Part shown: positions 16,596-24,432 of the stretch, in pieces | Layout: every line of letters begins with the position of its first letter | Position numbering within the stretch: position 1 is the first letter of the stretch | NCBI RefSeq assembly: GCF_030164425.1 | Contig: NZ_JASNJD010000010.1 | Span: 62,001-126,000, forward strand | Direction of reading: 5' to 3' | Source of the DNA: Pseudodonghicola flavimaris | GTDB taxonomy: Bacteria > Pseudomonadota > Alphaproteobacteria > Rhodobacterales > Rhodobacteraceae | DNA length: 64,000 nt | Made by a program: the position numbers and the translations under genes | Notes under the pieces: model-generated | What the model saw: only the letters and a program-made list of their open reading frames with translations | Database searches by the model: none | What the model was told of the DNA's origin: nothing

Positions 16596-18056
16596 ATGAC
16601 ATCCGCATATCTCGAAAGCATCGGCAACGGACGGCTCGCCCGGGAGGGGTTGCTGAGCGAAGACGCAGCCCATCAGGCCGCCGCCGTGCTGGAGCGGCTG
16701 GATCAGGCCCCCCTTGAGACGATCCGCATCGTCTTTGCCGATCAGCACGGTATCCTGCGCGGCAAGACCATCGCCGCCGGCGCGCTGGCCTCGGTGTTCC
16801 GTTCGGGGCTGAACCTGCCGGGCACCCTGCTGCTGAAGGATACCTCGAACCGCACCGTCTTCCCGGTCTGGGACGGCCCCGGCACCGGGCCGCTGGCCAG
16901 CATGACCGGCGCCGGCGACATGCTGCTGGTGCCCGATCCCACGACCTTCCGCGTGCTGCCCTGGAGTTCGCATTCGGCCTGGATGTTCTGCGATCCGGTC
17001 GCCAGCGACGGCTCCGCCCTGCCCTTCGCGCCGCGTCCGGTGCTGCGTCGGGCGATCGACCGGTTGAGCGGGCTGGGATACGGGCTGACCGTCGGGCTAG
17101 AGGTCGAATTCCACGTCTTCGACCGGGTCGGCGATCCGCTCGGCCACCACGAGACCGGCATGCCCGGCCAGTCGCCGCAGACCCGTCTGCTGGACCAGGG
17201 CTATCAGTTCCTGTCGGAAAGCACCTATGACCGGCTGGAACCGGTAATGGACAAGCTGCGCCGCCAGGCCCAGGCGCTGGGGCTGCCGGTGCGCTCGACC
17301 GAGGTGGAGATGGGGCCGAGCCAGTTCGAATTCACCTTCGAGCCCGCCGATCCGCTGACCCATGCCGACAACATGATCATGTTCCGCACCATGGTGAAGG
17401 AGGTCTGTCACCGCGACGGCATGCATGCGACCTTCATGTGCCGGCCGCGGGTGGAGAACAGCGCCTCGAGCGGGTGGCACCTGCATCAGTCGCTGACCGA
17501 CAGCGACGGCACCAACGTCTTCATGCCGCAGGCACCGGGAGAACTGCCCGCGATCGCCAGCGCCTGGATCGCCGGCGTGCTGGCCCATGCCAAGGAAAGC
17601 TGCCTGCTGACCACCCCGACGGTGAACGGCTACAAACGCTATCAACCGTTCCAGCTGGCGCCCAACCGCATCGAGTGGGGCGAGGACAACCGCGGTGCCA
17701 TGGTCCGGGCGCTGATGCGCGCCGGCGATGGCGCCAGCCGGATCGAGAACCGCGTCGCCGAACCCGCCGCCAACCCCTATTTCTACTTCGCCTCGCAGAT
17801 CCTGTCGGGAGTGGCCGGGATCACCGGCGGGCTGACCGCCCCGGTGCCGGTGGAAACCCCCTATGGCGAGCAGTCGCAGGCGCTGCCGCCCAGCCTGATC
17901 GCCGCCATCGAGGCCTTCGAGGAGGGCAGCCTCTATCGCGACACGCTGGGCGACGATTTCGCCGACTACATGTCGGTGCTGAAACGGGCGGAGTGGAAAC
18001 GCTATCTCTCCACCGTCTCGGAATGGGAACAGCGAGAGTATTTCGGCCTGTTCTGA
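16596..18056 (+). CDS. Glutamine synthetase-like ligase (gamma-glutamyl-amine/amide forming type)
   Basis: A 486-residue member of the glutamine synthetase superfamily. The catalytic core is complete: 'GLEVEFHVF' (E169, E171), 'EMGPSQFEF' (E238, E245), 'SSGWHLHQSL' (H295, H297), the ATP/glutamate loop 'NGYKRYQPFQLAPNRIEWGEDNR' (read in two halves) and 'RIENRVAEPAANPY'. It lacks the adenylylation-type C-terminus of housekeeping GlnA. Relatives such as PuuA, IpuC and the aniline enzymes TdnQ/AtdA1 ligate glutamate to amines before oxidation. Next to a Rieske oxygenase, a role in activating an (aromatic) amine is plausible but inferred. The ATG at 16596 follows AAGGA; an in-frame ATG at 16572 is less well spaced. 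Confidence 0.88.
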   Translation: MTSAYLESIGNGRLAREGLLSEDAAHQAAAVLERLDQAPLETIRIVFADQHGILRGKTIAAGALASVFRSGLNLPGTLLLKDTSNRTVFPVWDGPGTGPLASMTGAGDMLLVPDPTTFRVLPWSSHSAWMFCDPVASDGSALPFAPRPVLRRAIDRLSGLGYGLTVGLEVEFHVFDRVGDPLGHHETGMPGQSPQTRLLDQGYQFLSESTYDRLEPVMDKLRRQAQALGLPVRSTEVEMGPSQFEFTFEPADPLTHADNMIMFRTMVKEVCHRDGMHATFMCRPRVENSASSGWHLHQSLTDSDGTNVFMPQAPGELPAIASAWIAGVLAHAKESCLLTTPTVNGYKRYQPFQLAPNRIEWGEDNRGAMVRALMRAGDGASRIENRVAEPAANPYFYFASQILSGVAGITGGLTAPVPVETPYGEQSQALPPSLIAAIEAFEEGSLYRDTLGDDFADYMSVLKRAEWKRYLSTVSEWEQREYFGLF

Positions 18057-18087
18057 ACCGGCCCGGATCGCTCCCCTCAGACGGCAG

Positions 18088-18122
18088 AAAGGGCCGCCCC
18101 CTACCGGGGGGCGGCCCTTTTT
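18088..18122. terminator. Bidirectional terminator between the GS-like gene and livF
   Basis: Arms AAAGGGCCGCCCCC and GGGGGCGGCCCTTT pair along 14 bases. They are flanked by A on the left and by T-runs on the right. This serves both the plus-strand GS-like gene and the converging liv operon. Confidence 0.9.
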
Positions 18123-18151
18123 CGATCCGCACGGGGATTTCCCCGGCGGGC

Positions 18152-18817
18152 TCAGGCGGTGGCGGTTTGCAGGATCTCGCCACGTTCGATCTGCAGCTCC
18201 TCATCGGCCACCTCGCGCAACAGCGCCGGGGTCGACTCGGTGATCAGCAGGGCCAGATCGGGGCGGTACTTGCGCAGCCGCGACAGGGTCCGGGCATATT
18301 CCAGCGCCAGCGCCGGGGCGAGCCCCTGGAAGGGTTCATCCAGAAACAGCACCTTGTCGGCCACCGTCAGCGCCCGGCCAAGGGCCACCATCTTGCCCTG
18401 GCCGCCGGAGACGCCGCCGCCCGGCCGCGCCCGCAGGTCCTTGAGCTGCGGCAGGAAATCGAACACCTGGTTCAGCCGTTCGCGGCGTTCCTCCGCCGGC
18501 AGCTTCAGCGCCAGCGTCGGCAGCAGGATGTTCTCCTCGATGGAGAAATCCGGGATCAGCCGCCGGTCTTCGGGGGCATAGCCGATGCCCATCCCGGCGC
18601 GCCGGTTGGCCGGCAGGTCCTGAATTTCCCGGCCTTCCAGCACCACCGTACCACTGATCCGCGGGATCAGCCCCATGATCGAACGCAGCGTGGTGGTCTT
18701 GCCGGCACCGTTGCGCCCGATCAGCACGGTACAGACGCCCGAGCGCAGCGACAGCGACAGATCGCGCAGCACCCGGGTGCCCTCGATCTCGACGTTGAGT
18801 TTATCGACAGTCAGCAT
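18152..18817 (-). CDS. livF: Branched-chain amino-acid type ABC transporter ATPase (LivF)
   Basis: A 221-residue ABC ATPase of the LivF type. Walker A is 'GRNGAGKTT', the signature is 'VSGGQGKMVALGRAL' (first residue V in place of L) and Walker B is 'KVLFLDEP'. The LivF-typical 'RAGMGIGYAPEDRRLIPDFSIEENI' segment is present. The ATG at 18817 overlaps the livG stop (TGATG). It energises import through LivHM. It is the last gene of the operon livK-H-M-G-F. Substrates of this transporter class reach well beyond leucine, including aromatic acids, amides and urea. Confidence 0.93.
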   Translation of the reverse strand: MLTVDKLNVEIEGTRVLRDLSLSLRSGVCTVLIGRNGAGKTTTLRSIMGLIPRISGTVVLEGREIQDLPANRRAGMGIGYAPEDRRLIPDFSIEENILLPTLALKLPAEERRERLNQVFDFLPQLKDLRARPGGGVSGGQGKMVALGRALTVADKVLFLDEPFQGLAPALALEYARTLSRLRKYRPDLALLITESTPALLREVADEELQIERGEILQTATA

Positions 18818-19563
18818 CAGGCGACCCCCACCACGTTTTCCAGCACCCGCGGGTCCTTCATCACCTCGGCCGGCGCGCCCTCGGCCATCACCGTGCCGGC
18901 ATTCCAGACCACGACACGATCGGCGTAATTCTCGACGATTTCCATGTCGTGTTCGACGAAGAGCGCGGTGACCCCGCGCGCCTTCATCGCCTTCATCAGC
19001 GTGTCCATAAGCGGGAACCGCTCCAGCGCACTGACGCCGCTGGTCGGCTCGTCCAGCAGCAGAAGCTGCGGCCGCAACGCCATCGCCACCGTCACATCGG
19101 CCAGTTTGCGCAGCCCCTCCGGCAGGGTGCCGGCGATGGTTTCGGCATGATCGCGCAGGTTCAGCAGCTCCAGCAGCTCCAGCGCCTCGGCCCGGTACTC
19201 GCGTCGGTCGAGCGGTCGCAGCGCCTGCCAGATCCCCTCCCGCGAGGCGATGGCCAGCATCACGTTCTCCACCACGGTGTGATCGGTGAAGAGCTGCGGG
19301 ATCTGGAAGGCGCGCGCGATGCCCCGCCGGGCGATCTGGCGCGGCGCCATCCGGGTGATCTCCTTGTCGCCCAGCCAGACATGGCCCGAAACCGGCCGGA
19401 TATAGCCGGTGCAAAGGTTCAGGAAGGTGGTCTTGCCGGACCCGTTGGGCCCGATGATGGCGACGAACTCCCCCTTGTTGAGCGTCAGGTTGACCCCGTC
19501 GGCGGCCTTGACGCCGCCAAAGGCCACTTCGAGGTTTTCGGCTTTCAGCAGAACGTCACTCAC
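18817..19563 (-). CDS. livG: Branched-chain amino-acid type ABC transporter ATPase (LivG)
   Basis: A 248-residue ABC ATPase of the LivG type. It shows Walker A 'GPNGSGKTT', a weakened signature ('LPEGLRKLADVTVAMAL' in place of LSGG, a known feature of some LivG proteins), Walker B 'LLLLDEP' and the LivG-typical 'RGIARAFQIPQLFTDHTVVENVMLA'. It pairs with LivF in the cytoplasmic ATPase heterodimer. ATGA overlap with livM and TGATG overlap with livF point to coupled translation. Confidence 0.92.
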   Translation of the reverse strand: MSDVLLKAENLEVAFGGVKAADGVNLTLNKGEFVAIIGPNGSGKTTFLNLCTGYIRPVSGHVWLGDKEITRMAPRQIARRGIARAFQIPQLFTDHTVVENVMLAIASREGIWQALRPLDRREYRAEALELLELLNLRDHAETIAGTLPEGLRKLADVTVAMALRPQLLLLDEPTSGVSALERFPLMDTLMKAMKARGVTALFVEHDMEIVENYADRVVVWNAGTVMAEGAPAEVMKDPRVLENVVGVA

Positions 19564-20516
19564 AGCGTCGGCTCCCCATCGGTGGATTTGCGCCCGACCA
19601 GGCGTTCGAAGAGACCGAAGAGCCCGCGCGGCAGGAAGAAGATCACCACCAGCAGCGCGATACCCACGATCATGTTCCAGGCCTCGGCGGCATAGCCCAC
19701 CGCGACCGTATGCACGATCTCAAGGAAGACCGAGCCCAGGAACGGCCCGGCGATGCCGGCGATGCCGCCCAGAACCGCGGTCAGCACCAGATGGCCGGAT
19801 TCGGTCCAGAAGGCGAATTCCGGCAGCACATGGCCGATCGACAGCGCCGCGATGGCGCCCCCCACCCCGGCCAGCGCAGCCGAAATGCCATAGGCGGTCA
19901 GCAACGTCGACCAGGCAGAGACGCCCAGGTATTCCAGCCGCACCTCGTTCGAGTGCACGGCAGAGAGCGCGTGGCCCAGCGGGCTTTTCAGATAGCGATG
20001 GACCAGATAGCCCAGCAGCGCCACCAGCACGATCGCGGTGTAATAGAGCAGCCCGTCGAAGCTGGATTTCTCCAGCGTCATGCCGAAGACCGTGGGCACC
20101 GCGACGCGCAGCCCGTCGGTGCCGCCGGTGATGCCATAGAGCTTGGAGGCCAGCGCGTAGATCACCATCGACACGGCGAGGTTCAGCATGGCGAAGAAGA
20201 TCGCCCGGTAGCGCACCAGGAAGAGGCCGAAGAGCACCCCGAAAAAGGCCGATATCGCGGTGGAGCCGATGATCAGCAGCGCGAAATCGGTGATCCCCAG
20301 CGTCGTGGCCATGAAGGCCGCGGCATAGGCGCCGATGGCATAGAACATCGCGTGCCCGAGAGAGATCAGCCCGGCGCGCAGCAGCAGCGCCACGCCGAGC
20401 GCGGCAAAGCCCTTGGCGATGGCGATGGTCAGGACGAATTGCAGAAAGGGCAGCGCCAGTGGCGCGAGGGCCAGGATCAGCAGCGCTGCGGCGGTGACGA
20501 GAGCGGAGCGTTTCAT
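19560..20516 (-). CDS. livM: Branched-chain amino-acid type ABC transporter permease (LivM)
   Basis: A 318-residue inner-membrane permease of the LivM type with about 8-9 hydrophobic segments. It has the family stretches 'GLISLGHAMFYAIGAYAAA' and 'TDGLRVAVPTVFG', and the cytoplasmic coupling region 'RYLKSPLGHALSAVHSNEVRLEYLGVS'. The ATG at 20516 shares a base with the livH stop (TAATG). It forms half of the membrane pore. Confidence 0.93.
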   Translation of the reverse strand: MKRSALVTAAALLILALAPLALPFLQFVLTIAIAKGFAALGVALLLRAGLISLGHAMFYAIGAYAAAFMATTLGITDFALLIIGSTAISAFFGVLFGLFLVRYRAIFFAMLNLAVSMVIYALASKLYGITGGTDGLRVAVPTVFGMTLEKSSFDGLLYYTAIVLVALLGYLVHRYLKSPLGHALSAVHSNEVRLEYLGVSAWSTLLTAYGISAALAGVGGAIAALSIGHVLPEFAFWTESGHLVLTAVLGGIAGIAGPFLGSVFLEIVHTVAVGYAAEAWNMIVGIALLVVIFFLPRGLFGLFERLVGRKSTDGEPTL

Positions 20517-21415
20517 TAGATCTTCCGGGTCGAGCCGCTGCCGAAGAGCCCGTAGGGCTTCACCAGCAGAACGGCGAGCATGACAAGATAGGGCGCGACG
20601 GCATCGAGCGAGGGGGCGAAATAGATCGCCAGCACCTTGGCCGCCGCGACGATGACCGAGGCGATGGCGGCGCCTTCGACCTGACCCAGCCCGCCGATGG
20701 CGGCAACGGCGAAGGCCAGAACCATGGTATCGGCCCCCAGCCCCGGCGACACGCCGGTGGTCGGCGTCGCCAGCGCGCCACCGAGCGCGGCCAGGAAGAC
20801 CCCCAGGGTGAAGGCGATCATGAACATCCGTTTGGTGTCGATCCCCAGCGCCTCGGAAACCTCTCGGTCGGCCACCACCGCGGCCAGAAGCCGGCCGGTA
20901 CGGCTGCGGGTGATGAAGATCCGCAGCGCGATCAGCAGCGCGGCGGCGAAACCGATCAGCAGCAGCTGGTAGTTCAGATAGACGATACCGCCGATCTCGG
21001 AGATGCCGAGCATCGCCATCGGCGTGTCCTGATAGACCGACTGCACCCCGAAGACGATGCGCTGCAGATCCTCCAGGATCAGAAACAGCGCGAAGGTTAC
21101 CAGCACCTGCACCGCCTCGCTCTTGCCATAGGTCCAGCTCACCAGAGTTTTCTCCAGCAGCGGCCCCAGGATGGCGGCAACGACGGCGGCGGACAGGAAG
21201 AGCGCCGGAAAGGTCAGCCAGTCGGGCAGCCCGGCCCCGACGATCCACAGCCCGACAGAGGCGGCGACATAGGCGCCGATGGAATAGAAGCTGCCATGGG
21301 CGACATTGAGGATGCGCAGCACGCTGAAGACCAGCGTCAGCCCCACGGCAACGAAGAAGATGAGAGCCGCGTTGGCCAGGGCGTCGACGGCCAGCGGGAT
21401 GAGGGTTTGCAGCAT
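20516..21415 (-). CDS. livH: Branched-chain amino-acid type ABC transporter permease (LivH)
   Basis: A 299-residue permease of the LivH type with about 8 hydrophobic segments. It shows 'VGLTLVFSVLRILNVAHGSFYSIGAY' (read in two parts) and the coupling segment 'TRSGRLLAAVVADREVSEALGIDTKRMF'-like text ('RTGRLLAAVVADREV'). The ATG at 21415 leads straight into the first membrane helix. A longer frame to 21478 adds charged, unconserved residues and overlaps the hairpin after livK. Confidence 0.93.
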   Translation of the reverse strand: MLQTLIPLAVDALANAALIFFVAVGLTLVFSVLRILNVAHGSFYSIGAYVAASVGLWIVGAGLPDWLTFPALFLSAAVVAAILGPLLEKTLVSWTYGKSEAVQVLVTFALFLILEDLQRIVFGVQSVYQDTPMAMLGISEIGGIVYLNYQLLLIGFAAALLIALRIFITRSRTGRLLAAVVADREVSEALGIDTKRMFMIAFTLGVFLAALGGALATPTTGVSPGLGADTMVLAFAVAAIGGLGQVEGAAIASVIVAAAKVLAIYFAPSLDAVAPYLVMLAVLLVKPYGLFGSGSTRKI

Positions 21416-21467
21416 AGGTTTTGTCCGTTTCGGGCAGGACGCGCCCCGGTTGGTTCCGGCGCGCGCG

Positions 21468-21497
21468 GGCCCTTCCACGATACCACGCGGAAGGGCC
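21468..21497 (-). terminator. Hairpin between the livK-type gene and livH
   Basis: Perfect 9-bp arms GGCCCTTCC (21468-21476) and GGAAGGGCC (21489-21497) enclose a 12-base loop. There is no long T-run. It sits just after the binding-protein gene and probably protects or partly terminates that mRNA, keeping binding protein in excess over permease. Confidence 0.6.
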
Positions 21498-21511
21498 GAT
21501 CTTGGATCGTT

Positions 21512-22807
21512 TTACTTGTAGCTGCCGGGCTTCGGCATCGCCGCCAGGAACTCCGGCGTCAGCGACCCGATCCAGACCATCGGGTCCTCGCCTTCGGGCG
21601 GCAGCACCTTGGAGCCGTCGTAGCGGACCATATCGGTCAGCACCGGACCCTCGATCCCCTCGACGCTGCCGATGGTGCCGACGACCTGATCGACGATGCC
21701 GTCGTTATCGGCACGGAAGGTCATACTGCCGGTCAGGGTGTTGATGCTCATCCCCTCCATCGCCGCAGTGACCTGCTCCTTGCTCGGCCAGGCGCCGCCA
21801 TTGGCCTCGATCGCCTGTTCATAGGCGGCCTTCATCACCACGAAGGCATTGGCCATCTTCATCGCCGGGAAGACCGGGTCCTTGCCGTATTTCTCCTGAT
21901 AGGCGGTGGCGAACTCGGTCGCGCCCAGTTTCGCCGCATCCGGCGAACGCCACCAGCCGTCGCCCAGCACGCCGACGATCACGCCTTCGGGCATCGCCAC
22001 ATTGTTCATCGAGGATTCGCCCAGGGCGAAGACCGCCTGGCTCTGGCGGAACAGGCCGCGCGGCGCCGCCTGACGCACGAAGTTCTCAAGGTCCCCGCCC
22101 CAGAGGTTGGAGAAGATCACGTCCGGGCGCGCCGCCGACAGCCGCGAAATCTCGGTCTGATAAGTGGAGGAGCCCATTTTCGGGAAGAGTTCGGCCACCA
22201 CTTCGGTGCCCGGCTTCAGCGATTTCAGCGTCGCCTTGACGATTTCGGCGGCGTCATGACCGAAGGAATAGTCGGGGTTTATGATCGCGACCCGTTTCAC
22301 GTCCGGGTTCTTGTCCAGGAAATAGAGCACGTAGCTCATGAATTCCGCGATGGTATTGCCGTTCGGGCGGTAGAAGAACGGGTGATCCTCCTTGGCGAAG
22401 AGCTGGTGGGTATCGCAGTTCCAGCCCACAGTCGGCATCTTCATCTGATCGGCGATCGGAGCCAGCGCCAGGCAGTTGCCCGAGGACAGCGCGGCAATCA
22501 TGAAATCGGTGGTCGGTTCCTCGCCCAGACGGCGATATTCCGAGATCACCCCCTCGGCGCCCTGCGCCTCGTCGACGAAGGTCGCCGAAACCGGCACACC
22601 GCCGATGCCACCGGCCGCGTTGATCTGTTCGATCATCACCTCGGCGCCCTGACGGCCCGGCATGCCATAGGCCGCAGCCGGCCCGGACAGGAAGGTGAAG
22701 ACCCCGATATCGAAAGAATCGGGCTTGTCCTGCGCAAAGGCCGATCCGGCGGCCGCGGCAAGGGCGGAAGCTGCAGTCAGCGACCGCAGGGTGGACGAGA
22801 ATTTCAT
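21512..22807 (-). CDS. ABC transporter substrate-binding protein (LivK/amide-binding type)
   Basis: A 431-residue periplasmic binding protein of the peripla-BP type I (LivK/AmiC-like) class. It has a Sec signal ending SAFA-Q (cleavage near residue 25), 'IGVFTFLSGPAAAYGMPGRQGAEV' (read in parts), 'EYRRLGEEPTTDFMIAALSSGNCLALAPIAD' and 'NPDYSFGHDAAEIVK'. At 431 residues it is longer than LivK and closer to amide, urea or aromatic-acid binding relatives. The first gene of the liv operon, it diverges from the DUF2848 gene, and a TGTGATATTTCACA palindrome lies 92 bases upstream. The ligand is unknown and is probably the substrate of the HpaB/amidase genes. Confidence 0.9.
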   Translation of the reverse strand: MKFSSTLRSLTAASALAAAAGSAFAQDKPDSFDIGVFTFLSGPAAAYGMPGRQGAEVMIEQINAAGGIGGVPVSATFVDEAQGAEGVISEYRRLGEEPTTDFMIAALSSGNCLALAPIADQMKMPTVGWNCDTHQLFAKEDHPFFYRPNGNTIAEFMSYVLYFLDKNPDVKRVAIINPDYSFGHDAAEIVKATLKSLKPGTEVVAELFPKMGSSTYQTEISRLSAARPDVIFSNLWGGDLENFVRQAAPRGLFRQSQAVFALGESSMNNVAMPEGVIVGVLGDGWWRSPDAAKLGATEFATAYQEKYGKDPVFPAMKMANAFVVMKAAYEQAIEANGGAWPSKEQVTAAMEGMSINTLTGSMTFRADNDGIVDQVVGTIGSVEGIEGPVLTDMVRYDGSKVLPPEGEDPMVWIGSLTPEFLAAMPKPGSYK

Positions 22808-22898
22808 GATTTTTTCCCTGTTCTCATCAGTTGTAGCGCGTCACGTTTCCCGATCCTGGACCGGTCCGGCTTTCGTTCGGGCCCCCTCACAAAAGCCT

Positions 22899-22912
22899 TG
22901 TGATATTTCACA
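22899..22912. promoter_or_regulatory. Palindrome TGTGATATTTCACA, copy 1 (liv / DUF2848 divergent promoter)
   Basis: The site is TGTGA-N4-TCACA, in the 213-bp gap between divergent starts at 22807 and 23021. The identical 14-mer stands before the MarR-led operon (28806-28819). It is a likely operator for the MarR- or GntR-type regulator of this cluster. The N4 spacing argues against a standard CRP site, which has N6. Confidence 0.75.
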
Positions 22913-23020
22913 TAGTGATTATAAATTCGATCCTGTCAAGACGCTTCAAGGTCACGGGACGTCTCAAACCGCGGATGCCGCCGGAATGACCGCCCGAAGC
23001 CATTACCAAAAGGAAAGAGC

Positions 23021-23701
23021 ATGCAGCTTGAGATGAAGATTGTGTCCCGGGACGGGGTCGAATCACTCAGCTTCACCCCCGAGACTCTGGTCATTGCGGG
23101 CTGGGCCGGGCGCGACAAGGATGCGATGGAGCATCATATCCAGGAGCTCGAAGCGCTCGGCGTCGCGCGCCCCAAGCAGACCCCGACCTATTACCGGGTC
23201 GGCGCCGCGCGGCTGACCACGGACAGCCGGATCGAAGCCTCCGGCGGCGCCTCCAGCGGTGAGGTCGAGCCGATGCTGTTCTGCCATGGCGGCACGCTCT
23301 ATGTCGGCCTCGGCTCCGATCACACCGACCGCGAGGTCGAGGCCTATGGCGTCACCGTCTCCAAGCAGATGTGCGAAAAACCGGTCGCCGATACTGCCTG
23401 GCCGTTTGCCGAGGTCGCCGATCACTGGGACAGCCTGATCCTGCGCAGCTATATCCTCAAGGACGGCGAAAGACTGCTCTATCAGGAGGGTAAGGTGGAC
23501 AGCCTGCTGGATCCGCGCGATACCGTCGCGGGTTACGGGGACGGAACGTTGCACGAGGACACCGTTCTTTTCTGCGGGACAATGCCGGCGATTGGCGGCA
23601 TAAAAACCTCGCCCCGTTTCGAGGCTGAAATCGAGGATCCGATCCTGAACCGCAGGATCTCTTTCGGCTACGACATTGTTGAGATGCCCATCGCGGGCTG
23701 A
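23021..23701 (+). CDS. DUF2848 family protein
   Basis: A 226-residue protein of the DUF2848 family, recognisable by 'LVIAGWAGRDKDAMEHHIQELEALGV' (read in two parts), 'PTYYRVG' and 'SGEVEPMLF'. The family is thought to be related to fumarylacetoacetate-hydrolase-fold enzymes, but no reaction is established for it to my knowledge. The 'RDKDAMEHHIQEL' segment resembles acidic/histidine metal-binding positions. AAGGAAAG precedes the ATG. It forms a two-gene unit with the gntR gene 18 bp downstream and diverges from the liv operon. The context suggests cleavage of an oxidised intermediate from the HpaB/amidase pathway, which is inference. Confidence 0.85.
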   Translation: MQLEMKIVSRDGVESLSFTPETLVIAGWAGRDKDAMEHHIQELEALGVARPKQTPTYYRVGAARLTTDSRIEASGGASSGEVEPMLFCHGGTLYVGLGSDHTDREVEAYGVTVSKQMCEKPVADTAWPFAEVADHWDSLILRSYILKDGERLLYQEGKVDSLLDPRDTVAGYGDGTLHEDTVLFCGTMPAIGGIKTSPRFEAEIEDPILNRRISFGYDIVEMPIAG

Positions 23702-23719
23702 AGCTGAGGACATAACTGC

Positions 23720-24418
23720 ATGGCGCGGACAACGACGCTCGCCAAGGACAAGAAGACCGGCCCCCTGCTCCCGCCGAAGAAGCTGTCGCTGCGCGATCAG
23801 GCCTATGAGGAGATCAAGGGCCGGATCGTCTCCTGCGAGCTGAAGCCGGGCGAAGCGGTGACGGTCACCGAACTGGCGGAGGCGCTCGGCATCGGGCGCA
23901 CCCCGGTGATCCAGGCGGTCGACCGGCTGATGGTCGACGGTCTGGTCGAGGTGATGCCGCGCAAGGGCGTCGTCGTCAGCCCGGTGTCACTGGACGAGCT
24001 GGTCGACATCATCGAGGTGCGGCTGCTGAACGAATGCCGCGTCGCCCGCTGGGCGGCGGAGCGGATCAGCGACACCCAGATCGCCGATCTGAACCGCAAC
24101 CTGGCGGCGATGCGCAAGGCAACCGAAACCCGCAACGTCGAGCAGCTGATCACGCTCGACCGCGAGTTCCACCGGCTGATCAATGCCTCGGCCGGCAATG
24201 CGGTGATGGCGGAACTTCTGGGCAACCTGCATGACCGCTCGTCGAGGTTCTGGACCCTGTCGCTCAACGTGCCCGATCACAACAAGCGGGTCTGCGAGCA
24301 GCACGCCGAGATCGTCGAGGCACTGGCCGCGCATGACGCCGATCGGGCCGAAAAGGCGGTCTACGATCATATCACCGCCTTCCGGTCCAATCTGGTCGAG
24401 AATATGTTGAGCCGCTGA
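23720..24418 (+). CDS. GntR family regulator (FadR/FCD subfamily)
   Basis: A 232-residue GntR regulator. A winged helix lies at about residues 22-85 ('LRDQAYEEIKGRIVSCELKPGE' and 'LAEALGIGRTPVIQAVDRLMVDGLVEV'), followed by an all-helical FCD effector domain with the metal-site pattern Asp-x3-Arg ('DREFHRLI'), His and His ('H' in 'HAEIVEAL', 'HITAFR'). It lies 18 bp after the DUF2848 gene. Its last codons fall inside a 28-bp perfect palindrome shared with the converging amidase gene. A candidate regulator of the liv and HpaB operons. Confidence 0.92.
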   Translation: MARTTTLAKDKKTGPLLPPKKLSLRDQAYEEIKGRIVSCELKPGEAVTVTELAEALGIGRTPVIQAVDRLMVDGLVEVMPRKGVVVSPVSLDELVDIIEVRLLNECRVARWAAERISDTQIADLNRNLAAMRKATETRNVEQLITLDREFHRLINASAGNAVMAELLGNLHDRSSRFWTLSLNVPDHNKRVCEQHAEIVEALAAHDADRAEKAVYDHITAFRSNLVENMLSR

Positions 24419-24432
24419 TCAGCGGCTCAACA
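24405..24432. repeat. Perfect 28-bp palindrome spanning two abutting stop codons
   Basis: Each arm is 14 bases (TGTTGAGCCGCTGA and its reverse complement). The centre lies between 24418 and 24419, where the gntR stop (TGA 24416-24418) meets the amidase stop (complement of 24419-24421). Both proteins therefore end in the same Leu-Ser-Arg codons. It can form a hairpin on either transcript and is probably a bidirectional terminator, although no T-run follows. Confidence 0.85.

Noticed and set aside
22899-22912. CRP/FNR-type site
   Set aside because: The half-sites look like TGTGA and TCACA, but the spacer is 4 and not 6 bases. The second identical copy before marR favours a dedicated regulator.
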